NCBI GenBank assembly: GCA_035524335.1
Contig: DATKPE010000028.1
Coordinates: forward strand, 1 to 64,000
Direction of reading: 5' to 3'
Source of the DNA: DATKPE01 sp035524335
Lineage (GTDB): Bacteria; Bacteroidota; Ignavibacteria; UBA10030; SZUA-254
DNA: 64,000 nt
Part shown: positions 25,915 through 34,268 of the stretch, piece after piece
Layout of the letters: each line of letters begins with the position of its first letter
How positions within the stretch are numbered: the stretch's first letter is position 1
Notes under the pieces: model-generated
What the model was told of the DNA's origin: nothing
The model's input: only the letters and a program-made list of their open reading frames with translations
Database searches by the model: none
Translations under genes and position numbers: made by a program

Positions 25915-28900
25915 TCATCTGACGAGAAGCATTTTCCGCACCCGCATCGCGCTGATGCCGTTTTTCCCCGACGCCTGAAGTCTGCAGAAATAGACGCCCG
26001 AACTCAGATTCCGGCCGTCGATCTGAAATGTGTGGACTCCGGCGGTGAGGAACTGCCCGCTGAGCACCGCCTGCACACTCTGACCGAGGATGTTGTAGAC
26101 AACCAGGCTGATCTGTGCGTCGACGGGAAGCGCGACGTCAATTTCTGTCGTCGGGTTGAACGGATTGGGATAATTCTGCGACAGCGAGAACTGCGTCGGG
26201 AGATCGGGGGCGTAATCGACGGTCATCACGATGCGTGTGCTCAGCGGATCGGTGATCCGGAGCGAGCCTTCCTTCTGACCGGTCTGGCGAAGTATTTTTC
26301 CGGTTTTTGCATCAGAAAAAGTGACGAGGTGGATGCCGGACTGCGCGATGTTCCACCGGAGCGACACAGGATAGGAAGCGGACTGAAAACGGATCTCGCG
26401 TGAGGTGCGGCCGGACCGAACGAGGTCGAGCATCGTCCCCGTACCGAACCGTGCGTCAAAATTGCCGGCGGGTGGTGCAGGGGGAAGTTCGAACCGCCCG
26501 GGGTCGGGAGCGCCTGCCGATCCATCGCCAAGGTAGAGGACCTGCGATCCGTGCGCATTGTCCGTGACCGTGATCGTATTCAGTTTTTTCAGCGCGGCGG
26601 CCGGACTGTTCGCGGATTTGACGGCTGGAATGGATGTGGAATTCAGGATGATCGAGCCCGCTCCGGCCATTTTCACCCAGTACCCCTGCGACGGCTCCAG
26701 CGTATCCGTGAACTGGTAACCGTTTGCGTATCCGAAGTAATTGCTTTTCACCGAAGTGCCGCCGAGGGTTGCGATCGCCGCGACGGGGATCGGTTTGGAA
26801 CCTCCGCCGATCAGATTCCACCCGTCGATCACCGGAATCGTGTCAATCGTGCGGGGAACCCCTTCGAAGCCGACCAGCTGTGCTGTGGCAAACTTGATCC
26901 AGTAGCCGGTTCCTTTCCTCAGGGTGTCGACGACGTAGTAGGCGCCGTTGTATCCGAAGCCCTCGGAGACGGCCGTCGGAAAGGTGGTAATCCGGCGGCC
27001 GTCATTGGTCGGCCGGAGCGGAAGGGATAGGAGATTCCAGCCGGAGGCAACCGGATAAAAGAGGGGCAATTTGTGGACGATCTCCGCCGCGACAGGGGAG
27101 GCTGCCGTCAGACTGAACGTCTGCTGGCTTTTCATGTTGATCGAAAAGAGCGCCCCGTGGGTTTGCTGGTCCTGGAGAAAACAGGTCCCTGTCGGAAGGG
27201 CTGTACTGTCCCAGTGGAGGGTGAGGGGCGAGGAAGCGGGCCCCGGCTGGAACGAGAAAGTGTAGGTCTGCTGGGTATAGGTCGTGCTCAGCAGGTTGCG
27301 ATAGTCGATCTTGGTTCCATTACTGGGCGGAACGAGCCACCGGAGATCGTACGTTCCCACCGAAGGTTTGGGGCCGAGCGGGATTTCGCCGAGTGTGGAA
27401 TCGATGCCGTCGGTGGCGCCGCCCGCCGCGCCGAAGACGAGGGTATCGAGTCGCCCGGAATGGTCTGCGGTGAAAAGGGTTTCGGCGAATGCATACGGAT
27501 TATGCGGAAAATAGTCGGCTCTGCCGATCAGCCATTCAGAAAACTGAGTGACGGAATCGAGGGAGACGGCGACGAGGTCGCTGTCGAGAAAATCGGTGCT
27601 TCCTTCATTCGTCAGGACACCGCTGGAATCGATGAAGAGCGAAAGGTTGTCGACGGTGAGGGCGGTTTCGCTCGAGTCGTAGCGGAGAGACATATAGGCC
27701 ATGAAGTTACTGCCCCCGTTGGGGTGGATCATGAAATACCGGCGCACGAAGAGCGAATCCGGCACGCCCGCAGGAAGTGCATTCGGAAAGAGTGTCATAT
27801 CGACGGAGGTCGGATCGGTCCCCTGGGGATAGAAATCGATATAGGTCACCGGACTCTCGAAACGGTAGGGCTGTGTCGAACCCGGCTGTATCGATCGTCG
27901 TATGGTGCCTGGCGAAATGATGCCGGTTCCCTCGATGGCGTTCGGGTCCGTGCCTGTGATGGCGAGCGTGTCACTCGAGCGGAGGTAGACATTCGCCGCG
28001 ACGTTCAGGTAATTGTTGATCTGGATGTTGCCGATCGACTGCATCGAGGCGGTGCTGTTGACGAAGACATTGTAGAAGGTGCCCTTGATCTGGCCCGATC
28101 CCATGAACACGACGGTCGACAAACCGGGTGAAAATGTGCCGTTGAACTGGGTCAGGAGACTGCCGCCGACGTAGATGGTGGTTCGGGCGGCCGGTTCAAG
28201 ATAGAGCGAACCGAAGGTGGAAATGCTGTTCTGAACGACAAACGTCGCAAGCGTTGCCGACACGGTGAGTTTTGCGCCCGGGGCGATGCTGAGTGCGCCG
28301 ATTTCGATCTGCTGTTCGATCGACCGGATCGAAGGGCTCATCGCCGTCGCGGGAATATAGACGCTGTCGATCGGCTGGGGGACACCCGCGGGGTTCCAGT
28401 TGGAGGGATTCGACCAGAGCGAATCGAACGAGCCGGTCCAGACGCGGATGGGAAGGGGGGAAATGGTGGAGGTGAGAATCGTTCCTCCGTCGCCGCTGGC
28501 GAAAATGATGCCGCCGCTGGCACTCCGGACGATCTGGAGATCGAAAAACGAGTTGCTGGTGATGGAGTTCTGATCCTGCCAGGTCTGTCCACCATCGAAC
28601 GTCGACACAATACTGCCGTCGTCAGCATCGGCATAGCCGATCAGGCTGGAGTAAAATGCGACGCCGTAAATGGAACCGGTGGTATTGGAATTCCGCTGTG
28701 TCCAGGTGGTGCCGCCGTCGGTGGTCGTCAGAATCAGACCGAGGTCGCCGCCGATCACAGCGGTCTGCTGGTCAATCACGGCGATCGCATTGAGGATATA
28801 TCCGGTGCCGCTCACCTGCGTTGTCCAGGTCACCCCCCCATTGAGCGTTTTGAGAATCGTTCCGTTATAACCGATGGCCCAGCCGACATTCGCGTTTGCG

Positions 28901-30258
28901 AATCGTACGCGGACGAGCGATGCCTGCGTCGGGGTCGTTGTGGGCGACCAGGTGATCCCGCCGTTGCCGGTGAGAAGAACGGTGCCGAAGTCTCCAACCG
29001 CGATGCCCGCGGTGGACGAGGTGAAACAGATGTCATACAGGGTCAGATCGGTACCGGTCGGCTCGCCGTACCAGTTCACACCGCTGTTGGTTGTCCTGAG
29101 AACATTGCCGCTGTCGCCGACGACCCAACCCGTCGATGCATTCAGGAAATACGCGCCGTACAGCGGTTGATACGTATTGCTGTTCTGCGGCGACCAGGTG
29201 AGACCCCCGTCCGTCGAATTCAGAATTGTGCCTGCATCGCCGACCGCGAATCCCACGTTCGGAGAGGAAAATTTTACGTCGTAGATCGCGTTGTTCGGTC
29301 CCGTGGAGATGGATATCCAGCTGGTACCGTCGAAACTTTTCAAAATGGTGCCGACATCCCCCACGATCCATCCCGCGCCCGCAGGAGTGAACGCCACCCC
29401 GAACAGATCGTTCTGCGTCGGTGTCGCCAGGCTCGTCCAGGTCGTTCCGCCGTTGGTGGTCTTGATGACGCCCCCCGAAGAGCCCGCCGCCCACCCGGTC
29501 TGTGAAGAGATGAACTGCATTGCGTAGAGGCTCGATTCACTGCCGGTGAAGAGAGAGATCCAGGTTGTGCCGCCGTCCGTCGTTTTCAGCATCGTCCCAA
29601 ATGATCCGCTGATGAATGCTGTCGTCGGTGTGACGAACTGGAGTGCATAGAGGGTCTGACTCGTGCCGCTCGAGACCGGGTTCCAGGTGCCGCCGCCGTT
29701 CGTCGTTTTAAGGAGGATGCCTTCGGTCCCCATCGCCCATCCGACGGTCGGGGAAGTGAAATGGATATAGAAAAGGATTGCGGCGGTGTTCGAGTTTTCG
29801 GCGGTCCAGCTGTTCCCCCCGTCGATCGTCTGATAGATGACACCCTGGGTGCCGGTTACCCATCCAACCGTGGGACTGATGAAATGGAGCGCGTAGAGAT
29901 CGCTGTAGGTCTCTATCGTGAGACTAAACCAGGTCAGACCCCCGTCGGTCGTTTTCAGGATGGTGCCGGATTCGCCGACCGCCCAGCCGAGGGAAGGAGA
30001 GATAAACTGCGTCGCGAAGAGCTGGTTGGTAAGTCCGGCGGCGTTCTGATTGACCTGCCAGGTGGATCCGCCGTCGGTCGACCGGATGATCGTGCCGACG
30101 TCTCCGACGGCGATCAGGGTATCGGTGTTCACCGCCCAGATCCCGTTCAGTATGTTCCCCTGGGGAAGGGGGTTCGCCCACTGCCATGGTGAGTTCTGAG
30201 CCGACAGCGCTCCTGCCAGCATCAGGACAAGAACAAAAAGAGCGGAACCTTTCTTCAT
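25915..30258 (-). CDS. giant T9SS-secreted protein with Ycf48-like repeats
   Basis: 1447 residues from the ATG at 30258 (signal peptide MKKGSALFVLVLMLAGALSA, GGGG-type ribosome binding site ~7 bases upstream); the open frame extends 67 codons further without support. Residues ~25-606 hold about 14 Ycf48/BNR-like repeats of ~42 residues (type GTILKTTDGGTTW), expected to form one or two beta-propellers. A WSNPSNWNPAGVPQPIDSV segment and a beta-helix-like region (~607-720) follow, then further beta-rich domains. Two GWNLL/GWNLIGG modules are shared with the 13856 gene. The C-terminus is a T9SS type A sorting domain (LSQNYPNPFNPTTEIDVALP, VYNILGQSV, SGVYFCRLQASG, ending RKMLLVR). Ligand and role unknown; adhesion or extracellular binding is plausible. 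Confidence 0.93.
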   Translation of the reverse strand: MKKGSALFVLVLMLAGALSAQNSPWQWANPLPQGNILNGIWAVNTDTLIAVGDVGTIIRSTDGGSTWQVNQNAAGLTNQLFATQFISPSLGWAVGESGTILKTTDGGLTWFSLTIETYSDLYALHFISPTVGWVTGTQGVIYQTIDGGNSWTAENSNTAAILFYIHFTSPTVGWAMGTEGILLKTTNGGGTWNPVSSGTSQTLYALQFVTPTTAFISGSFGTMLKTTDGGTTWISLFTGSESSLYAMQFISSQTGWAAGSSGGVIKTTNGGTTWTSLATPTQNDLFGVAFTPAGAGWIVGDVGTILKSFDGTSWISISTGPNNAIYDVKFSSPNVGFAVGDAGTILNSTDGGLTWSPQNSNTYQPLYGAYFLNASTGWVVGDSGNVLRTTNSGVNWYGEPTGTDLTLYDICFTSSTAGIAVGDFGTVLLTGNGGITWSPTTTPTQASLVRVRFANANVGWAIGYNGTILKTLNGGVTWTTQVSGTGYILNAIAVIDQQTAVIGGDLGLILTTTDGGTTWTQRNSNTTGSIYGVAFYSSLIGYADADDGSIVSTFDGGQTWQDQNSITSNSFFDLQIVRSASGGIIFASGDGGTILTSTISPLPIRVWTGSFDSLWSNPSNWNPAGVPQPIDSVYIPATAMSPSIRSIEQQIEIGALSIAPGAKLTVSATLATFVVQNSISTFGSLYLEPAARTTIYVGGSLLTQFNGTFSPGLSTVVFMGSGQIKGTFYNVFVNSTASMQSIGNIQINNYLNVAANVYLRSSDTLAITGTDPNAIEGTGIISPGTIRRSIQPGSTQPYRFESPVTYIDFYPQGTDPTSVDMTLFPNALPAGVPDSLFVRRYFMIHPNGGSNFMAYMSLRYDSSETALTVDNLSLFIDSSGVLTNEGSTDFLDSDLVAVSLDSVTQFSEWLIGRADYFPHNPYAFAETLFTADHSGRLDTLVFGAAGGATDGIDSTLGEIPLGPKPSVGTYDLRWLVPPSNGTKIDYRNLLSTTYTQQTYTFSFQPGPASSPLTLHWDSTALPTGTCFLQDQQTHGALFSINMKSQQTFSLTAASPVAAEIVHKLPLFYPVASGWNLLSLPLRPTNDGRRITTFPTAVSEGFGYNGAYYVVDTLRKGTGYWIKFATAQLVGFEGVPRTIDTIPVIDGWNLIGGGSKPIPVAAIATLGGTSVKSNYFGYANGYQFTDTLEPSQGYWVKMAGAGSIILNSTSIPAVKSANSPAAALKKLNTITVTDNAHGSQVLYLGDGSAGAPDPGRFELPPAPPAGNFDARFGTGTMLDLVRSGRTSREIRFQSASYPVSLRWNIAQSGIHLVTFSDAKTGKILRQTGQKEGSLRITDPLSTRIVMTVDYAPDLPTQFSLSQNYPNPFNPTTEIDVALPVDAQISLVVYNILGQSVQAVLSGQFLTAGVHTFQIDGRNLSSGVYFCRLQASGKNGISAMRVRKMLLVR
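28440..30190 (-). repeat. about 14 Ycf48/BNR-type coding repeats
   Basis: Each unit of ~42 codons ends in a variant of G-T-(I/M)-(L/I)-x-(T/S)-T-(D/N)-G-G-x-(T/S)-W. Thirteen complete units are seen, with unit 7 (SFDGTSW) missing one Gly and unit 9 (TNSGVNW) altered, plus a degenerate fourteenth. Units differ enough at DNA level that recent amplification is not obvious. Confidence 0.85.
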
Positions 30259-30310
30259 CTCTACCCCTTTGTGTTGAGAGACTGTAAGAACAGAGGTGCC
30301 CTGATCGGAG

Positions 30311-30331
30311 GATATCCGGCCGCGGGATATC
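30311..30331 (-). other. inverted repeat in the leader of the giant gene
   Basis: Perfect 7-bp arms GATATCC (30311-30317) and GGATATC (30325-30331) with a 7-base GC-only loop, flanked on both sides by GATC. It lies about 55 bases upstream of the start, inside the predicted ~143-base leader. The whole 320-base gap 30259-30578 holds this hairpin, one promoter for each direction, and nothing else I recognise. Confidence 0.5.
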
Positions 30332-30407
30332 AGATCCGGTGCGCCATTGATGAAGCATGAGATTATACTGCGAACCGCACGAGCGGATGTTCGATTTCGC
30401 CTGGTAT

Positions 30408-30436
30408 AATATAGAGAATGGGAGGTAGATTCACAA
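30408..30436 (-). promoter_or_regulatory. promoter for the giant T9SS gene
   Basis: Minus strand: -35 TTGTGA (30436-30431), 17-base spacer, -10 TATATT (30413-30408). A second TATAAT-like box closer to the gene (about 30363-30368) lacks a -35. Confidence 0.55.
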
Positions 30437-30543
30437 GGTGTGCCAGCCGATTTACGCATGAAAAATGTCCATCGGCCGTATCAAAAAAGGGAACTCTTCT
30501 CCGTAATGCCCCCCTTTGTGATGCAGGCCGCATCGGATGAGTC

Positions 30544-30572
30544 TTGACAGACCGGGTCGGTTTTCGTATCAT
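30544..30572 (+). promoter_or_regulatory. promoter immediately before the hydrolase gene
   Basis: -35 TTGACA (30544-30549), 17-base spacer, -10 TATCAT (30567-30572). The predicted transcription start falls at or next to the ATG at 30579, implying a leaderless or nearly leaderless mRNA. It also argues against the upstream in-frame ATG at 30537, which would precede the -35. Confidence 0.6.
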
Positions 30573-30578
30573 TGCGGA

Positions 30579-31448
30579 ATGAAAGCGAGTTCTGCACCGC
30601 CTCCCGAGCCCTTTCCCGCCGGGCGCGGGGACGGGGAAATGCTCGACGCTGTGCTGCATCGCCCCGCGATCCGCACAGGGCTTCCCCTTATCGTTGTGTG
30701 TCACAGCTTCATGGCATTCAAGGACTGGGGATTTTTCCCCGTCATTGCCGGCCGCTTTGCCCGGCTCGGATATACCGTCCTGTTGTTCGATTTTTCCCGC
30801 AACGGCGTTGCACGGGGAGGGAACAGGATTACCGATTTCGGCAGGTTTGCGGAGAACACGTTTTCACGTGAACTGGAGGATCTTACAAGTATCCTCGATG
30901 CGGTGGAAAAATCCCCCACCGGAGATGCCGGGATCGGCGGACTGCCGGTTCTGCTCCTCGGCCATTCCCGCGGCGGCGGTATCGCCATCGTCCAGACCTC
31001 GAGGGATACACGCGTCCGCGGTCTGGTGACCTGGTCGTCGATTGCCGCGTTCGACCGCTGGACGGATCATCAGAAACGGATCTGGAAGGAGCGCGGTTAT
31101 CTGCCGCTTGCGAAAGAGACGTCCGCCAGCCCCCTCCGGCTCGGAGAGGCTCTGCTGGCCGACCTGGAAAATCACCGGCAGGAACTGGATATCCTGACGG
31201 CGGCGGGCCGCATTACGGTTCCCTGGCTCATCGTCCACGGCAAAGCGGATGTCACCGTTCCGTACGGTGAGGCGGTCACGCTCTCGAACGCGGCGCGGCC
31301 GTCGACCACGACGCTCATCGGACTCGATGCTGTCGGCCATCTGTACAATGCCGCATCGGCCGCCGAGGACGGCTATCGAACACTTGATTCTCTCGTAAAA
31401 ATTACCGATGTTTGGCTTCATCACTCATTTCGCACGGAGACTGCATGA
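30579..31448 (+). CDS. alpha/beta hydrolase (dienelactone hydrolase-like)
   Basis: 289 residues. Contains PLIVVCHSFMAFKDW (oxyanion strand), LLFDFSRNG, the nucleophile elbow LLGHSRGGGIA (catalytic Ser), the late acidic region IVHGKADVTVPYGEA and the likely catalytic His in LDAVGHLYN. No signal peptide, so probably cytosolic. Substrate unknown; relatives hydrolyse small esters. Start 30579 is preferred over 30537 because of promoter position; neither has a good ribosome binding site. Its stop overlaps the bioY start (ATGA), so the two are coupled. Confidence 0.85.
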   Translation: MKASSAPPPEPFPAGRGDGEMLDAVLHRPAIRTGLPLIVVCHSFMAFKDWGFFPVIAGRFARLGYTVLLFDFSRNGVARGGNRITDFGRFAENTFSRELEDLTSILDAVEKSPTGDAGIGGLPVLLLGHSRGGGIAIVQTSRDTRVRGLVTWSSIAAFDRWTDHQKRIWKERGYLPLAKETSASPLRLGEALLADLENHRQELDILTAAGRITVPWLIVHGKADVTVPYGEAVTLSNAARPSTTTLIGLDAVGHLYNAASAAEDGYRTLDSLVKITDVWLHHSFRTETA

Positions 31449-32014
31449 AGATGTCGGGATCGCTTGCCACCCTGGAGGAGAGCAGAACTGCTGGATTCAG
31501 CGCTGCCGCACAGATTGTTCTCTTTGCCGCCCTCACGGCGGTCGGAGCCCAGATTGAAATTCCGCACGTCCCCGTGCCGTTCACCCTTCAAACCTTCTTT
31601 GTCCTTCTGGCGGGTGCAATTCTCGGTCCCCGGCGGGGAGCCGCAAGTCAGGTTCTCTACCTGCTGTGCGGAGCTTCGGGTCTTCCTGTTTTCTCCGGTT
31701 TTAGCGGCGGTCTGCTCCGGCTGATCGGTCCGACCGGCGGATATCTCCTTGCCTTCCCGTTTGCCGCCTATCTCGGCGGGTTCCTCTTCAGGGAAACAGT
31801 ATCCTTCCTCCGGGCGGTTGTGGCGATGGGTGCCGGCGCCCTGCTCATCTTCATCGTCGGAACCGTTCAGCTCGATCTCCTCTACTATCACCAGATGCAG
31901 CAGGCGATCGTGAACGGATTTCTTCTGTTTTCCTGGTGGGATGCCGTGAAGATCTTCGCGGCGGCCGGCATCGGCACGTCGGTTGCGCGGTACCGCGGCG
32001 CAAAACCCCGCTGA
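31445..32014 (+). CDS. bioY: BioY, biotin ECF transporter substrate-binding subunit
   Basis: 189 residues, about six membrane segments. Signature parts: IEIPHVPVPFTLQTFFVLLAG and GLPVFSGFSGGLLRLIGPTGGYLLAFP. BioY binds biotin in the membrane and works with an energising ATPase/T module (EcfA/EcfT or BioMN), not encoded here, so it may use a shared module or work alone. ATG 31445 overlaps the upstream stop; an ATG at 31451 is also possible because GGAGA (31436-31440) is spaced better for it. The convergent gap after it (32015-32036) contains an ATCCCC/GGGGAT hairpin between the two stops. Confidence 0.94.
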   Translation: MKMSGSLATLEESRTAGFSAAAQIVLFAALTAVGAQIEIPHVPVPFTLQTFFVLLAGAILGPRRGAASQVLYLLCGASGLPVFSGFSGGLLRLIGPTGGYLLAFPFAAYLGGFLFRETVSFLRAVVAMGAGALLIFIVGTVQLDLLYYHQMQQAIVNGFLLFSWWDAVKIFAAAGIGTSVARYRGAKPR

Positions 32015-32036
32015 GCGGGAATATCCCCCGGGGGGA

Positions 32037-32894
32037 TTATTCTGAAACGCGGGGGAGAGTGTGGATCAGCCGCAGATCCAGAATCCTGTCGAGCCTGAAC
32101 GTCCTTTCTTCCCTGGCGGTGTGACAGAATCCGACGACCATCGTATCCGCAGAAACGTTTCCCGCGGCTGTTGAACATCCGATCGGTGTGATCACACGAC
32201 TGCTGATGCCGTTGGCTGACGGGGAGAGATATTTTATCCAGAGATTATTTCCATTGCGCAGTGCGGTGTCGATGAGCGCGCGGCGTTTCGCGCAGAGGAG
32301 GGTGATCAGATCGGGACGGAGCACATCGGCGAACTGTTCCACGCCATGCGATCTGAGCATGGAGGTGAAGAGGGTGAACAAAGTCGCTGTCATGGTGGCA
32401 TCCTCGAGAGCACGGTGTTTCACCGGAAATGCGAGCCCGACGATTCCGGCGACGAACTCTTGGGGGTATTTCCGGAGACCGGGCAATAATTTGCGGGCCA
32501 GGGCCAGCGTATCGACCATCCTGTGGTTTTCCCATTGCCGGCCCGCGAGGAGGAATTCATTCCGCAGAAACGAGAGGTCGAACTCGGCGTTGTAGCCGAC
32601 GATCACCGATCCGCGAAGAAGCGGAAGGAGTGAGGGCAGTGCGTCCGCAAACCGGGGTGCCCGGGAGACCATGGCATCGGTGATATGATTCACTGCGCTT
32701 GCGGCGGGAGCGATCGGCCTGCCCGGGTTGATGAGCGTTCCGAACGAGTCGCGGATTTCCCCGCCCCTGATTTTAACGGCACCGATTTCGCATATCCGGT
32801 CCCCCCGTGCCGCCGAAAGTCCCGTGGTTTCCACATCGACCACAAGGAAGTCGACCTCGTGCAGGAGGGAATTGGCGTCGGCGGGCCTGTTCAT
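32037..32894 (-). CDS. DnaQ-like 3'-5' exonuclease fused to a C-terminal WYL domain
   Basis: 285 residues. Residues ~8-175 are a DEDDh exonuclease: VVDVETTGLSAARGDRICEI (Exo I), VGYNAEFDLSFLRNEF (Exo II) and HRALEDATMTATLF (Exo III, H-x5-D). After a short linker, ~205-280 matches a WYL domain: LWIKYLSP (the W-Y-L region), SSRVITPIG, then VVGFCHTAREERTFRLDRI. WYL domains sense ligands, often nucleic acid or nucleotides, in regulators and defence proteins. A possible role is an exonuclease gated by a nucleic-acid signal. It closes the string recA-recX-exonuclease-this gene. It is not the replicative epsilon subunit by architecture. Confidence 0.88.
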   Translation of the reverse strand: MNRPADANSLLHEVDFLVVDVETTGLSAARGDRICEIGAVKIRGGEIRDSFGTLINPGRPIAPAASAVNHITDAMVSRAPRFADALPSLLPLLRGSVIVGYNAEFDLSFLRNEFLLAGRQWENHRMVDTLALARKLLPGLRKYPQEFVAGIVGLAFPVKHRALEDATMTATLFTLFTSMLRSHGVEQFADVLRPDLITLLCAKRRALIDTALRNGNNLWIKYLSPSANGISSRVITPIGCSTAAGNVSADTMVVGFCHTAREERTFRLDRILDLRLIHTLPRVSE

Positions 32895-32913
32895 CGGATC
32901 GGTCCTGCCTCGT

Positions 32914-33585
32914 TCATCTGATGTTCAGAAGGTTTTGCCATCGTCTGAAGAGCTCGGCGGTCGCAATGACGTCGCCGAGGCAGTACCGCGCGATGTCTGC
33001 GTACCTCCCTGCCCGGAAAAGCGGATCCACATCCAACCCGCTCACTCCTTCGCTCTTCGGACTCCTGATGCCGAATGACTTGCAGTAAAAATCGAGGTTG
33101 AATCTCTTCGTCGCCCCGTAAAACGTGAGCTGTTCGAGGAGATCGCAGTGAACGGCAGAGTCGTATCTGTACGGGACGAGATTTCTTGTCGGTCGTATGT
33201 CGAGCATCGCGGAGCGGATCATCAGGAACGGACAGTCGAATCCTCTCCCGTTGAACGTGATGAACTGGTCATACTTCTGGATCGCACTCCAGAAATGGCG
33301 GAGAATGTCGGTTTCGGTGCCGGAGATGAACTCCACCTTGTCGTCGTCGGAGAAGAAATGATCTGCTTCCGGTGACTGAAAAAAGACTCTTCCCCCCATG
33401 GTTTCGGGATTGATCATGGCAATTGCCACGACCTGGGCGGTGAGGGGTGAGAGGGCGAGTTTCTGAAGTTCCGCTTCCCGTTTCTCGTCGGTGTCGGCGA
33501 ATTTCAGGATGTATTCGCGCTGAACCTCGTCGAACGCTTCGATCGGCAGACCGATCGTTTCAATATCGAATATCACGGATCCCAT
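32914..33585 (-). CDS. predicted 3'-5' exonuclease, PolB-exo-like family
   Basis: 223 residues. Starts MGSVIFDIETIGLPIEAFDE (Exo I D-x-E), then ITFNGRGFDCPFLMIRSA (Exo II) and IARYCLGDVIATAEL (Exo III Asp), the layout of the PolB-like exonuclease family (PF10108-like). Stand-alone, with no polymerase domain. DNA repair or proofreading in trans is inferred. It begins two bases after the recX stop, so is coupled to recX. Confidence 0.85.
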   Translation of the reverse strand: MGSVIFDIETIGLPIEAFDEVQREYILKFADTDEKREAELQKLALSPLTAQVVAIAMINPETMGGRVFFQSPEADHFFSDDDKVEFISGTETDILRHFWSAIQKYDQFITFNGRGFDCPFLMIRSAMLDIRPTRNLVPYRYDSAVHCDLLEQLTFYGATKRFNLDFYCKSFGIRSPKSEGVSGLDVDPLFRAGRYADIARYCLGDVIATAELFRRWQNLLNIR

Positions 33586-33586
33586 A

Positions 33587-34246
33587 TTATTCCTCCCCCG
33601 GCGAGGCGTCAGTCTCGCCGAACATCGATTTCAGTACTTTTGTGATGATGCTCCATTCGAAGCCGCGGCGGAGAAGATATCTGCCGACCGCCTGCCCGCG
33701 GAGGGCAGGGATCCGCGCGGTACGGGCGCGGGGCGATTTGCGGAGATACGCCTGCGCGGTGCGGACCGCACGCGCCATCTGTTCCTCATCCGGGATCCGG
33801 GCCAGCTGTCGGTCGATGATGGATGCCGCCACACCTCTCATCCGGAGTTCCCGCCGGAGAAGAACCGGGCCTGCCGCGCCGCGAAGTGCGCGGTCGTGGC
33901 AGAACGCCTCTGCAAACCGGGCGTCGTCCAGCAGTCCGGCCTCGTTCAACGACCGGACAACCGCATCAACGGTTTCCCGCGCATACTCCTTTTCACGGAG
34001 TCTGTCGCGTAGTTCTTTTTCGGAACGAAGACGGGAATGAAGAAGACGCATGGCCGAGAGGCGCGCGCGGTGGACCTCCTCGTCGTTCATGAGGTCCCGC
34101 TTCTGCTGATCCGTGAGACTGTCTCCCTGCCTGAGCGACCACCGGAGCAGGACGGCTTTATGAATGCCGAACGCAAACTCGCCGTCGATGTGGATGTTGA
34201 GCCGCTGAGTGCTGTTCTTCTGCCGCTCAATCCTGGTGATCACCAT
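33587..34246 (-). CDS. recX: regulatory protein RecX
   Basis: 219 residues, helical. Contains RLSAMRLLHSRLRSEKELRDRL, ETVDAVVRSLNEAGLLDDARFAEAF (typical RecX three-helix repeats) and a C-terminal AVGRYLLRRGFEWSIITKVL. It inhibits or modulates RecA filaments. It directly follows recA, the usual place. The N-terminal ~45 residues (beta-rich, MVITRIERQKNS) match the extended RecX seen in Bacteroidota. Confidence 0.93.
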   Translation of the reverse strand: MVITRIERQKNSTQRLNIHIDGEFAFGIHKAVLLRWSLRQGDSLTDQQKRDLMNDEEVHRARLSAMRLLHSRLRSEKELRDRLREKEYARETVDAVVRSLNEAGLLDDARFAEAFCHDRALRGAAGPVLLRRELRMRGVAASIIDRQLARIPDEEQMARAVRTAQAYLRKSPRARTARIPALRGQAVGRYLLRRGFEWSIITKVLKSMFGETDASPGEE

Positions 34247-34268
34247 GAGCGTCGTACCGCACGAAAGA

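Noticed and set aside
28440..30190. CRISPR-like or recent DNA repeat array
   Set aside because: The periodicity is at protein level only; units diverge in DNA sequence and stay in frame within one gene.
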